From CAZXFG01 sp964640515 (GTDB lineage Bacteria; Patescibacteriota; Patescibacteriia; Magasanikbacterales; GWA2-37-8): a stretch of DNA of 22,643 nucleotides. Below the pieces are notes generated by a model. That model saw nothing but the letters and a program-made list of their open reading frames with translations, did no database searches and was not told where the DNA came from. The position numbers and the translations under genes are program-made. The stretch lies in the NCBI GenBank assembly GCA_964640515.1, contig CAZXFG010000007.1, forward strand, positions 1 to 22,643, given 5' to 3'. This document shows positions 9,056 to 16,448 of this stretch, piece after piece; the stretch's first letter is position 1; every line of letters starts with the position of its first letter.

Positions 9056-9147
9056 GCGTGTCTGATATTTTTTGAGCGGGTTATGAAGCCACGGCTTCAT
9101 CCCCGAGCTCTCGCGAGCGAGGAAAGCGAAAAAAATATCAGACACGC
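9056..9147 (+). repeat. Structured palindromic repeat, copy A
   Basis: Outer arms form a perfect 18-bp stem: GCGTGTCTGATATTTTTT (9056-9073) with AAAAAATATCAGACACGC (9130-9147). Inside are a hairpin ATGAAGCC/GGCTTCAT (9083-9100) flanked by GGG and CCC, and a second hairpin GCTC-TCGC-GAGC (9107-9118) flanked on both sides by GA and then CC/GG. The core GAGCGGGTTATGAAGCC, GGCTTCATCCCCGAG and GAGGAAAGCGA is shared with the copy at 22485. It lies 8 bp beyond the gpsA stop. No open frame is present. It is given as plus strand only for alignment; the functional strand is unknown. Confidence 0.88.
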
Positions 9148-9155
9148 AAGTTTAA

Positions 9156-10160
9156 TTATTTCAATTTCTTCAAAAATCTATTTAATGCCTTAGCCGGATC
9201 TTCTCCTTTGCCTACCACCGCTTGTACCATTTCAGCGAACGGCATCTTTATCTTGTATTTCTCGCCTAATTGCTGAAGCGCTTGGCTGGCGTTGATTCCC
9301 TCTACCACTTGTCCCACCTCTGCCACCGCCTCATCTTTAGACCTGCCTTGGGCCAAATATTCGCCAAAACGACGATTGCGACTGGCCGCGCACAACCCCG
9401 TGCCAACCAAATCACCCAAACCCGCCAGGTCATAAACCGTGGCGCTTTTTCCCCCCATTTTCTTTACCAATTTACCGATTTCTTTGAGGGCGACTACCAA
9501 TAACGCGGCCTTGGTATTCATTTCCATTTTCAACCCATCGCAAAGCCCCATGGCAATGGCATAAACATTTTTGAATGAACCGGCCACTTCTACGCCAACG
9601 ACATCTGTGGTCTTCAAAAGCTTCAGATGAGAATTTTCCATGACCGCTTTCACAATCTTAATGGACTGTTTATCCCCGGAAGCCACATTCATGGCCGTAA
9701 AACCGCCCCGAGCCATATCGCCGGCAATGGCCGGACCGGAAATACTGGCCACCTGGCCATGCAGACATTCCGGCAGATGAGCCGTAATCAAATTAGGAAT
9801 CAATCCTAAATCTTTTTCATCCAAACCTTTGCTGGCATCCACGCAGACCACTCCGCAAGGCAGAAACTCGGCCGCGCGCTTGATTATGGATTCCATGGCC
9901 GCGCTGGGCACCACAAAAAAAACCACTTGCGCGCCCTGCACGGCAACGGCCAAATCTTTTTCCGCCCGGATATTTTTAGATAATATAATGCCGGGTAAAT
10001 ATTTTTTATTTTCCTGAAATTGGGCAATTTGCTCCAGTGGTTCTTGGCCCTGCTCGTAATTCCAAATCCGCACTTCATGGCCATTACCGCCCACTATCTG
10101 GGCAATGGCCGTGCCCATATTCCCCGCGCCCAATATGGTAACGATATATTTGTTTTTCAT
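9156..10160 (-). CDS. gpsA: Glycerol-3-phosphate dehydrogenase [NAD(P)+]
   Basis: Cytoplasmic enzyme reducing dihydroxyacetone phosphate to sn-glycerol-3-phosphate, the entry to phospholipid synthesis. The 334-residue protein starts with a Rossmann motif ILGAGNMGTA (G11, G13, G16). It has SGPAIAGDMARG, the catalytic-lysine region GSFKNVYAIAMGLCDGL and LAGLGDLVGT, all typical of GpsA. The frame extends 34 codons further upstream into rlmN, but MKNKYIVTILGAG puts the glycine loop at the expected distance from the N-terminus, so I start at 10160. There is no clear Shine-Dalgarno sequence. It lies downstream of rlmN, and structured repeats follow its stop. The presence of gpsA alone does not show that this organism makes its own lipids. 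Confidence 0.94.
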   Translation of the reverse strand: MKNKYIVTILGAGNMGTAIAQIVGGNGHEVRIWNYEQGQEPLEQIAQFQENKKYLPGIILSKNIRAEKDLAVAVQGAQVVFFVVPSAAMESIIKRAAEFLPCGVVCVDASKGLDEKDLGLIPNLITAHLPECLHGQVASISGPAIAGDMARGGFTAMNVASGDKQSIKIVKAVMENSHLKLLKTTDVVGVEVAGSFKNVYAIAMGLCDGLKMEMNTKAALLVVALKEIGKLVKKMGGKSATVYDLAGLGDLVGTGLCAASRNRRFGEYLAQGRSKDEAVAEVGQVVEGINASQALQQLGEKYKIKMPFAEMVQAVVGKGEDPAKALNRFLKKLK

Positions 10161-10191
10161 ATCCGAGGCATTAGTACATTTACTATTAATA

Positions 10192-10220
10192 ATTATATGG
10201 AGTTGCGCAGTTGTCCGCAA
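10192..10220 (-). promoter_or_regulatory. Candidate promoter for gpsA within the rlmN 3' end
   Basis: Minus-strand TATAAT (10197-10192) overlaps the rlmN stop, with TTGCGG (10220-10215) 17 nt upstream. The -10 is perfect but the -35 is only 3/6. The leader would be about 25 nt. Confidence 0.35.
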
Positions 10221-11203
10221 GCGGCGAAAATATCTTGCCCTTGGGAACGGCGAGTGGTGCAAATGAAACCCGTATCCAGCAGACGATCATGCCAATCCTT
10301 TATTTTTTCCTCGGCCGTGCCTTGAAACGGCGACTGACCGCTCGGATTATACGGAATCAAATTGATTCGCGCCCGGCCCATTTTAGACAACAACTTCACC
10401 AAAGCTTTATAATGTTTCTCGTCATCATTAATTCCCGCGAGCATGATATATTCAAAACCGATAAAATGAGAACGGCTGTTGAAACGCTGATGATACTTTT
10501 TCGCCCAATTTTCTAAAAAAACAAAAAAATCCGGCTGATGCGAAGGTATTAATTTTTTTCTGGTCTCGTCAATCGCGCTGTGCAAAGAAACGGCCAAACG
10601 CACGGGCGGAAAATACGCGTCCTCCAAAAGACGCTCCATGACAGCGGGTACGCCCACGGTAGACACGGTAATTTTGGTCGGACCAATATCCGTATTAGCC
10701 AAGATTACTTGCAAAGCCGCGCGCGCGTTATCGTAATTTAAAAATGGCTCGCCCTGCCCCATCATTACAATATTGGAAATCTTGGCGTTGAATTTTTCTT
10801 GGAGAAAATAATGCCAGAAACGCGCTTGGTCGATTATTTCTTCCGCGCTTAAATTTCTCTTAAATCCGCTTTGTCCGGTGGCGCAAAAAACGCAATTCAT
10901 GGCGCAACCCACTTGCGAAGAAATACAGACGGTAAAACGATCGTTCCGGCCCATCAATACCGTTTCCACCAATTCCCCATCGGATAATTCCAAAAGCGCG
11001 CGCCAAGTTTTATCTATTTTACTTTCTTGCAATAATTTTCGGCGCCCGGACAACCAAGGCAAATCAGCCAGTTGATCGCGTAATTCTTGAGGCAAAGTGG
11101 TTATTTCGGCATAACTTTTGATGGTTGGGTCAAACCAAGCCGCTTCAATTTGCTTTTGCCGGTATTTTGGTTGGTCGCGCAAAATCTCTTCTAATTTAGA
11201 CAT
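10193..11203 (-). CDS. rlmN: 23S rRNA (adenine(2503)-C(2))-methyltransferase RlmN
   Basis: Radical-SAM enzyme methylating C2 of A2503 in 23S rRNA and A37 of some tRNAs. The 336-residue protein has the iron-sulfur motif CAMNCVFC with cysteines at 100, 104 and 107, the GQGEP loop for SAM, HSAIDETRKKLIP, and the C-terminal catalytic cysteine in DIFAACGQL (C329). An in-frame ATG eight codons upstream gives MLRSFIYS; I prefer 11203 because MSKLEEIL aligns with the usual start of the family. It lies 39 bp after ndk and 32 bp before gpsA, all in one direction. Confidence 0.95.
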   Translation of the reverse strand: MSKLEEILRDQPKYRQKQIEAAWFDPTIKSYAEITTLPQELRDQLADLPWLSGRRKLLQESKIDKTWRALLELSDGELVETVLMGRNDRFTVCISSQVGCAMNCVFCATGQSGFKRNLSAEEIIDQARFWHYFLQEKFNAKISNIVMMGQGEPFLNYDNARAALQVILANTDIGPTKITVSTVGVPAVMERLLEDAYFPPVRLAVSLHSAIDETRKKLIPSHQPDFFVFLENWAKKYHQRFNSRSHFIGFEYIMLAGINDDEKHYKALVKLLSKMGRARINLIPYNPSGQSPFQGTAEEKIKDWHDRLLDTGFICTTRRSQGQDIFAACGQLRNSI

Positions 11204-11242
11204 AGAATATATAAAAGAGCGGAGCATCTCCCGTTTTTACTT

Positions 11243-11821
11243 TTATTCTCCAAATCTCCCGTATTCAAAAATCACTTTTCTGTCTCCAAACCAATGCTTA
11301 ATTTCATGTTCCGCCTCGGACGGAGTTTCCGAAGCATGCACTAAATTCATTACCGATCTCTTTTCCGCGTTAGCCACAGCCGGAGAGTCAGCCGAATAAT
11401 CCCCGCGAATCGTACCCATGTCAGCCAGATAAGGCAAGGTAACGCCGCAAATTTTTCTTACCATGTCCACGGCATGCACTCCTTCCACCACCATCCGCAC
11501 CAAAGGCGCGGAAATCATATATTCTATCAGCCATTTACGCACTTCCTTGCCGATTTTCAAATCATCGCTCGTACCCAATTCTTTTTGCGCGTCTAAACCA
11601 TACTTTTCGTAAGTTCCTAAAGTTTTCTGTCCCAGACGCCTGATCCAGGCCTCGTCTTTAGGATAATGACTATCAATCTGCGCTACAGTGGGTTGAAACA
11701 TTTCCAAAGCCACTATCTTCAAATCCCTCTGCTCAAAACGATGAATAATTTCCCCGACTAAACCCTTTTTCACCCCGTCCGGCTTAATCATCACATAAGT
11801 GCGTTCTTTTTTGAAATTCAT
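11243..11821 (-). CDS. ndk: Nucleoside diphosphate kinase, long form
   Basis: Transfers the gamma phosphate from ATP to nucleoside diphosphates through a phosphohistidine. The motif NLVHASET places the active histidine at residue 162. RTYVMIKPDGVKKGLVGEII at the N-terminus and MVVEGVHAVDMVRKICG in the middle are standard. At 192 residues it is about 50 longer than bacterial NDKs. The extra sequence lies around residues 53-95 (DEAWIRRLGQKTLG... to ...GKEVRKWL), replacing the short helical hairpin that usually follows the HY motif. Such long NDKs are seen in CPR and some archaea; that is from memory. It has its own promoter and heads the ndk-rlmN-gpsA run. Confidence 0.93.
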   Translation of the reverse strand: MNFKKERTYVMIKPDGVKKGLVGEIIHRFEQRDLKIVALEMFQPTVAQIDSHYPKDEAWIRRLGQKTLGTYEKYGLDAQKELGTSDDLKIGKEVRKWLIEYMISAPLVRMVVEGVHAVDMVRKICGVTLPYLADMGTIRGDYSADSPAVANAEKRSVMNLVHASETPSEAEHEIKHWFGDRKVIFEYGRFGE

Positions 11822-11852
11822 AGACCGATTTATTTAATGATTTAATAGCCAT

Positions 11853-11881
11853 ACTTTAACAGAATAAACGGCAAAAGTCAA
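11853..11881 (-). promoter_or_regulatory. Promoter of ndk
   Basis: Minus-strand TTGACT (11881-11876), a 17-nt spacer and TAAAGT (11858-11853). The -35 overlaps the yraN stop codon. The predicted leader is about 25 nt. Confidence 0.5.
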
Positions 11882-12234
11882 TATAAAACAAGGAATCTGA
11901 ACCTGACAGTTTTGTGGATTTTATCCGCGAAAACTATCACCCCGGCTGTAATCATTCCGACTTCACCCACGCCCCGGTGATAACAATAGTGTCTGATGGT
12001 TTTGTCCAAACGCCGTCTTTTTTCCGGAGTGATGGAAAGATCATTGGCCAACTCGCCGTCTAACCGCGTTTTGATTTCAATAAAATAATAATCGCCGCCT
12101 TTGGTGGCGACGATATCTATTTCCCCCACGGTGGAGTAATAATTTTTTTCTTTAATCACGAAACCCTGCCGGCGCAAAAAATCTCCGGCCAGCCCCTCTC
12201 CCCAAGCGCCCAATTTTTTTCTCCTCCCGCGCAT
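11878..12234 (-). CDS. YraN/UPF0102 family nuclease-like protein
   Basis: The 118-residue product carries the family pattern: GAWGEGLAGDFLRRQGF at the N-terminus, then GEIDIVATKGGDYYFIEIKT. E38, D40, E53 and K55 form the D/E-(D/E)-x-K core of the restriction-endonuclease-like fold. The biological role of the family is poorly known; a link to DNA uptake or recombination has been proposed for relatives. It lies 3 bp after the preceding membrane-protein gene, so the two are probably co-transcribed. It terminates with TGA, evidence for the standard code. Confidence 0.9.
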   Translation of the reverse strand: MRGRRKKLGAWGEGLAGDFLRRQGFVIKEKNYYSTVGEIDIVATKGGDYYFIEIKTRLDGELANDLSITPEKRRRLDKTIRHYCYHRGVGEVGMITAGVIVFADKIHKTVRFRFLVLY

Positions 12235-12237
12235 AAC

Positions 12238-12651
12238 TTATCGATTCCCGGGCAAATATTTTTCTTTGCTTTGTTTACTGGCTTCCTCGGCGCGCAATTG
12301 GGGCACGCGTTGCACGGCATAACGCGCAATCGTGGTCAGCCACCAAACGAAAATCAAAGCTAAAAATAACAGCCAAAATCTCCAGGCCAAAAACAGAACG
12401 CTCTCTTGGCGGAAAAACATCCAAAGCAATCCGAGCAACCCGATAGTAAAACCAAGATTACTTAAACGGCGCATAATTTCTCTAGTAAATTTTTCTTGAT
12501 GATAATATCTCCAAGTTCGCAACACTAACCCGGCCAGCGTCAATGCCAAAAAAGACAATACTAAAAACCACATCGTAAAACCCGAGGCCGCGTCAGGCTG
12601 TTTAAACCAGTAATCCATGTGCAACAGGTTGGCAAATTGAATGCTGTGCAT
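12238..12651 (-). CDS. Small membrane protein with three transmembrane segments
   Basis: The 137-residue product has hydrophobic helices at roughly residues 26-44, 67-82 and 84-108, and a charged cytoplasmic-type C-terminus (EEASKQSKEKYLPGNR). It is rich in tryptophan and phenylalanine. I do not recognise a named family. It is packed 2 bp after the methyltransferase and 3 bp before yraN. An internal ATG at codon 12 (MDYWF) is an alternative start. Function unknown. Confidence 0.8.
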   Translation of the reverse strand: MHSIQFANLLHMDYWFKQPDAASGFTMWFLVLSFLALTLAGLVLRTWRYYHQEKFTREIMRRLSNLGFTIGLLGLLWMFFRQESVLFLAWRFWLLFLALIFVWWLTTIARYAVQRVPQLRAEEASKQSKEKYLPGNR

Positions 12652-12653
12652 AA

Positions 12654-13208
12654 TTATTTACCTTTCTTAGAAAAAATTGAACAAAAATGATAATCCCCGG
12701 CCGAGCAATTCTCCACTAAAGAGAGCCCTAATTCGGTGGCAATCTTGGCTAATTCCTGCGGGTTTACCGCCGAACCGGGACCCGGGCCGAGTAAACCTAA
12801 CTTTTTAGTCCAATCCACTATAACTAAAAAACCATTTTCTTTCAAGAGGCGGCGCGCTTCTTTGAGCGCCTCCTCTTTTTTCTTAAGCATGAAGAAGACA
12901 TTAACAAAAAAACAGATATCCAGACTATTGGCCGGGATCGGTATTTTTCCATAGGATTCCAAATCAGCCCAAATCGTCTGAATATTATCATAACCCTCGG
13001 TGCGGATCCGGCTTTTGATGCTTTCCAAAATATCTTTCATTATATCCACGGCGTAAATCACTCCGGTTTCGCCCACGACGCGAGCGGCCAAAAAAATAAA
13101 ATGGCCGGTCCGGCCACAACCCAAATCCGCCACTCTCATCCCTTGGCTCAAACCTATTTTTTCAAAAATCTTATATGGATCAATTAAAGCCGTGCCGACA
13201 TGGGTCAT
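12654..13208 (-). CDS. Class I SAM-dependent methyltransferase
   Basis: The 184-residue protein has motif I VADLGCGRTGHF (residues 26-37) and the acidic strand end AVDIMKD that binds the SAM ribose. It then has SLDICFFVNVFFMLKKK, and a motif III-like loop LLKENGFLVIVDW. This is the UbiE/Methyltransf_11/25 type of fold. The substrate cannot be deduced. Such small methyltransferases are frequent in CPR genomes. It overlaps nothing and is followed 2 bp later by a membrane-protein gene. An AAGGGG sits immediately before the ATG, closer than ideal. Confidence 0.85.
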   Translation of the reverse strand: MTHVGTALIDPYKIFEKIGLSQGMRVADLGCGRTGHFIFLAARVVGETGVIYAVDIMKDILESIKSRIRTEGYDNIQTIWADLESYGKIPIPANSLDICFFVNVFFMLKKKEEALKEARRLLKENGFLVIVDWTKKLGLLGPGPGSAVNPQELAKIATELGLSLVENCSAGDYHFCSIFSKKGK

Positions 13209-13220
13209 ACCCCTTGAAAG

Positions 13221-13463
13221 TTATCTTATCAAAATTTTGCCCACTGTCCCCAACAAAAATCCTTGGATCATGTTGGTGATAAATAAAAATCCGAAAAAAA
13301 TTAATATAATTCCAACCAGCTTGTACATCAACCGACTGCCGCCGCTGGTGCCGAATTTAGCTTCGGCCCAAGCGCTGGCGCCAAAATTACTGATAATCCA
13401 TTCGGTCTTGAGTACTACCCCGACACCTACCGCCAGTAAAAATATGCCAATGAAATATCTCAT
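13221..13463 (-). CDS. Small membrane protein (80 residues)
   Basis: The frame can be read 15 codons further upstream into the tRNA-Leu gene, but MRYFIGIFLLAVGVGVVLKT at 13463 follows a good AAGGAG (13475-13470) at 6 nt, so I start there. Two hydrophobic segments, at about residues 3-18 and 48-70, flank a Gly/Ser/Ala-rich linker. This pattern is common in CPR genomes as an uncharacterised conserved protein. It lies 18 bp after tRNA-Leu and probably shares its transcript. Confidence 0.75.
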   Translation of the reverse strand: MRYFIGIFLLAVGVGVVLKTEWIISNFGASAWAEAKFGTSGGSRLMYKLVGIILIFFGFLFITNMIQGFLLGTVGKILIR

Positions 13464-13481
13464 AATATGCTCCTTAAAAAG

Positions 13482-13565
13482 TGCCCGGGAGAGGAATTGA
13501 ACCTCCACGTCCGCGAGGACACTGGCACCTCAAGCCAGCCTGGCTACCAGTTACAGCACCCGGGC
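13482..13565 (-). tRNA. tRNA-Leu(GAG)
   Basis: Minus strand. The acceptor stem GCCCGGG (13565-13559) pairs with CCCGGGC (13489-13483), and the discriminator is A (13482). The anticodon arm CTGGC-TTGAGGT-GCCAG gives anticodon GAG for CUC/CUU leucine codons. The class II variable arm is GTCC-TCGC-GGAC, and the T arm is GGAGG-TTCAATT-CCTCT. CCA is not encoded, unlike tRNA-Ser in this window, so a CCA-adding enzyme is needed. Confidence 0.94.
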
Positions 13566-13573
13566 AAAAATTC

Positions 13574-14338
13574 TTAAAATTTACGATCACGACCCACGAT
13601 CATTTCCACCTTCTGCCGAGCTAATTTAATTTTTACCCTAACCTCTTTGGACATCTTTCCGTCCGCTTCCATGGTAAAAGGTTTTTCCCCGATAATTTCC
13701 ATTTCTTCAAAAGGAAAAATGCTTGGGTCTTCATATTTATAACCCCACCAACGCTTTTTTGTCAATGGCCGCAAAAAGGCCTCTAACTTTCCATCTTGCG
13801 GATGCACCACCTGATGTTCCTTGTCTTTTCTATCTTTTTTCCAATAAAAGGGCTTAAAATTACAAACCACCACTTCCATCCGGTCATTAGCGCTCGCTTT
13901 AAAACGCTCGTCATAAATCACTTCAATTTTTGAAGGATGCACATGCAACTGCGAGACAAAATACCTATTATTCACCCAGCCAACATCCAAAAATTCCTTG
14001 CGACGACGGGCCAAAGCATCGGCCGATTCCTCCCCGACCGGGATTCCCAAAACCTCGGAAATAGTATTATCAAAACCAATGGGCAAAAAACCGAAAACAC
14101 ACTCGCAAGTGGCCGCCCGCGACAAAACATGTCCGAATGTTTTGTCGTCGCCCACTATCACCACGGTTTTGGCCCCGCGCTTTATCTCATCATCAATAAT
14201 CGGTTTGGCATCAAGATAATTGTTGAGGTGAAGAATTTTTCCCGCAATCCCGTAATCGGTCAAACGAACTTCAATAGCTCGGACAACTGAAGCAAATTTT
14301 TTATTCTTAACAAAATTGTCGTAAAGATAGACATACAT
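13574..14338 (-). CDS. Diacylglycerol kinase catalytic-domain-like protein with degenerate nucleotide loop
   Basis: The 254-residue protein resembles the DAGK_cat/NAD-kinase-like fold. An N-terminal alpha/beta region leads to KTVVIVGDDKTFGHVL and then FGFLPIGFDNTISEVLGIPV, equivalent to the family's GGDGT and G-x-x-P-x-G-T-x-N-D-x-A-R motifs. Here GGDGT is replaced by GDDKT (residues 63-67) and the second motif by PIGFDNTISEVLG, so catalysis of ordinary lipid phosphorylation is doubtful. The C-terminal half is beta-rich, as in the family. CPR genomes carry many such proteins annotated as diacylglycerol kinase family. It lies 22 bp after the bactofilin gene and 8 bp before tRNA-Leu in transcription order. 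An alternative is a divergent NAD-kinase-like protein. Confidence 0.72.
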   Translation of the reverse strand: MYVYLYDNFVKNKKFASVVRAIEVRLTDYGIAGKILHLNNYLDAKPIIDDEIKRGAKTVVIVGDDKTFGHVLSRAATCECVFGFLPIGFDNTISEVLGIPVGEESADALARRRKEFLDVGWVNNRYFVSQLHVHPSKIEVIYDERFKASANDRMEVVVCNFKPFYWKKDRKDKEHQVVHPQDGKLEAFLRPLTKKRWWGYKYEDPSIFPFEEMEIIGEKPFTMEADGKMSKEVRVKIKLARQKVEMIVGRDRKF

Positions 14339-14360
14339 AACACCGTTTTATTTTCTTTTT

Positions 14361-14840
14361 CTACTCTGCCCTCGCGCTTTCTTCTCCTCCTTCGCCCCGC
14401 TTGTATGTCCGCCGAGAACCTTTGACTTCCCCTCCTTCTATCCCCGGCATGGCAATCTTGCCCATCACCAAAGCGCCCGGCTCAATAGACAATACTTTCA
14501 CTTCCACATCTCCCAAAATCTTGGCAGTGGAGGTCAATTCCAAAGACTCTCTGATTTTCATATTGCCTTTCACATCTCCCGAAATTTTGGCGCTCCCGGC
14601 TCGCACATTCGCCACTATCTTCGCTCCCGGCTCCACCAGTAAAAACCGGCTGGTGCGCACGCTACCGGTCACCGTACCCTTCACCACGATATTTCCTTCC
14701 GAAGCAAAATCGCCTTCCACATTCACCGAAGGGCCGACTATTGTTTCCACTTCATCCGGCTGTGGCGTAATTTCAGCCAAATATTCTATTTGTTCTTCGG
14801 TTTCTAAGGCAATCTTGGGAGAAGGTTTTTGAAAAAGCAT
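14361..14840 (-). CDS. Bactofilin family cytoskeletal protein
   Basis: A polymer-forming scaffold that assembles without nucleotide, often on the membrane, and positions cell-wall enzymes. The 159-residue protein has the bactofilin right-handed beta-helix pattern at residues ~35-135: SVNVEGDFASEGNIVVKGTV, then EPGAKIVANVRAGSAKISGD, then STAKILGDVEVKVLSIEPGA, with the regular glycine and short hydrophobic spacing of each turn. Charged, disordered tails lie on both sides, the C-terminal one basic (GSRRTYKRGE). No membrane anchor is visible. It is first in the run leading to the DAGK-like gene and lies downstream of the two histidine kinases. Confidence 0.92.
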   Translation of the reverse strand: MLFQKPSPKIALETEEQIEYLAEITPQPDEVETIVGPSVNVEGDFASEGNIVVKGTVTGSVRTSRFLLVEPGAKIVANVRAGSAKISGDVKGNMKIRESLELTSTAKILGDVEVKVLSIEPGALVMGKIAMPGIEGGEVKGSRRTYKRGEGGEESARAE

Positions 14841-14907
14841 AAAACTATATGATTAATGATTTTAAACAGATATATTTTACAGCATTTTTGAAATTATTGC
14901 CAGTGGA

Positions 14908-16443
14908 CTACTTTTTCTTTAATGGTATCCAAAAGCCAAACTCGCTTCCTTTGCCCAGACCGCGGCTTTGCGCCCACACCCTCCCGCCATGACCTTCCAC
15001 AAATTGGCGGCACATATACAGACTCAATCCAGTACCAACTATGTTATGATGAGTGGCGCTAGCCCCACGATAAAATTTTTCATACAAATCCGCCCAGTCG
15101 CTTTGAGCGAATCCCACGCCTTGATCTTGAATCCATACCGCGATACCGTCATCCTCCCGACGAGTGTTGATGATAATCGCGCCGCCGGGATTGCTGTATT
15201 TAATGGCATTATCCAATACTTTTAGAATGGTTTGTTTGATTTTTTCTTTATCAAGTCGGGCCAACGGCAAATCTATTTTTTTCTGCCAATCCACAGACAA
15301 TTTTTTTGATTTTAACGCCTCGGCTGATTCAGCCAGCGCCTCCGAGACTAAATTATTAATATCGGTTTCAGCGCAAGAAAAAGTAATTTCTCCTTTTTCC
15401 AATTGAGCCGATTTAATAAAAGCGGAAGATAACTTTATTAAACGCTTATTCTGACCAACCGTTTTCTTGACATTCGGTTTATCTAACTGTCGGGCGACCA
15501 TGGATAACAACTCCATTCTCTGCCGGTCCAAATCTTGCAGAAGGATGTTGGATTTTTCTAAGGAGTGAGCTAGTTCCGTAATTTCTTCGCGACGATGTAT
15601 CTCGTTGTAGGCGCTTTTTATTAAGCTGTAAGAGATAGCTAAAACAGATGACAAAATCACACCATTAACAAAAAAATCGCTAACGGAATCAGAAAGTATA
15701 AAATGCGTCAATAAAATCAAATTCAAAATCAAGACACAAATCTCGGTAGCTATTAATTTAATATTTAATAATCTATATCTAAAGATGGCATAGGTTGAAA
15801 AAATAGCATAAGCCACCGCTAAGCCATTACCCCACGGTGCAATTGGAATATCATACCACAAAAAATAGTTAGTAATGCCACCGCCAAATGTTAAACTAAT
15901 TCCGATAAGCAACAATAAAGATTGTTTTTTCTCAATGCCGATACTATGCTTATATTTTTTATACAACAAACCAAAGGCAATAATTAGATGCAAAGCAAAT
16001 ATAACCAAATACGGTAAATAAAATGGACCAGGTAAAGGCCAATATTTAAAAAACAGGCGTTGACCAACATCAGCTACGAATAACGGAGTAAAATTTAAAA
16101 TTTCAAAAAAGAAACAAAAAATATAGAAGATGACAAGCATTATTTTGTAAAATTTCAACTTGTCATAATTAAGAAAAACAACAACCAAATGCAAGAAAGA
16201 AATGGAAGTAAAAATAGCCCCGGCCATCAAAAATCGACTCCAAAATAAAGCGCTGTCGTGATTATTGGAAATTTGCCATAAAAAATATCCGGTGCTCCAC
16301 GTTCCCAAAGCAAGACATAAATAAATAAGATATCTAGCCAGACGTATCTTCCAACTGGTGATGGCAAGATAAAATGCCAAGCTTAAACTGATGATAGCAT
16401 TAAGAAGCCCAGTGATACTGAAATATGTAAATAATTCACCCAT
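14908..16443 (-). CDS. Membrane histidine-kinase paralogue lacking the phosphoacceptor histidine
   Basis: The 511-residue protein starts at MGELFTYFSI (16443); a 25-codon upstream extension lies inside the previous gene and is discarded. Residues 1-285 hold about eight to nine membrane helices. A linker (RREEITELAHSLEKSNILLQ) leads to the DHp region, where ELLSMVARQL aligns with EFLSIAAHQL of the upstream kinase and arginine 318 stands where the phosphorylated histidine should be. About 25 residues of the DHp hairpin are also missing. The ATPase domain is largely kept: LDNAIKYSN (N412), DQGVGF, and GTGLSL where the paralogue has GTGLGL. This looks like a pseudokinase that could heterodimerise with, or modulate, the intact kinase encoded 5 bp upstream. 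No response regulator is adjacent. Confidence 0.85.
   Translation of the reverse strand: MGELFTYFSITGLLNAIISLSLAFYLAITSWKIRLARYLIYLCLALGTWSTGYFLWQISNNHDSALFWSRFLMAGAIFTSISFLHLVVVFLNYDKLKFYKIMLVIFYIFCFFFEILNFTPLFVADVGQRLFFKYWPLPGPFYLPYLVIFALHLIIAFGLLYKKYKHSIGIEKKQSLLLLIGISLTFGGGITNYFLWYDIPIAPWGNGLAVAYAIFSTYAIFRYRLLNIKLIATEICVLILNLILLTHFILSDSVSDFFVNGVILSSVLAISYSLIKSAYNEIHRREEITELAHSLEKSNILLQDLDRQRMELLSMVARQLDKPNVKKTVGQNKRLIKLSSAFIKSAQLEKGEITFSCAETDINNLVSEALAESAEALKSKKLSVDWQKKIDLPLARLDKEKIKQTILKVLDNAIKYSNPGGAIIINTRREDDGIAVWIQDQGVGFAQSDWADLYEKFYRGASATHHNIVGTGLSLYMCRQFVEGHGGRVWAQSRGLGKGSEFGFWIPLKKK
14920..14990 (-). repeat. 71-bp near-identical block shared with the upstream kinase gene (copy 1)
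   Basis: Matches 16461-16531 with four mismatches in 71 positions by hand alignment, at a constant offset of 1541. It encodes the shared C-terminus GGRVWA-SRGLGKGSEFGFWIP. The rest of the two genes is much more diverged. Confidence 0.85.
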
Positions 16444-16448
16444 AATAT

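Noticed and set aside
9056..9147. Rho-independent terminator for gpsA
   Set aside because: The stem is long and followed by no T tract on the minus strand, and the internal conserved hairpins are not explained by termination.
10161..10262. N-terminal extension of gpsA (34 codons)
   Set aside because: It overlaps rlmN and pushes the glycine-rich loop far from the N-terminus; the ATG at 10160 fits the family.
13464..13508. N-terminal extension of the 80-residue membrane protein
   Set aside because: It overlaps the tRNA-Leu gene; a good Shine-Dalgarno sequence supports the ATG at 13463.
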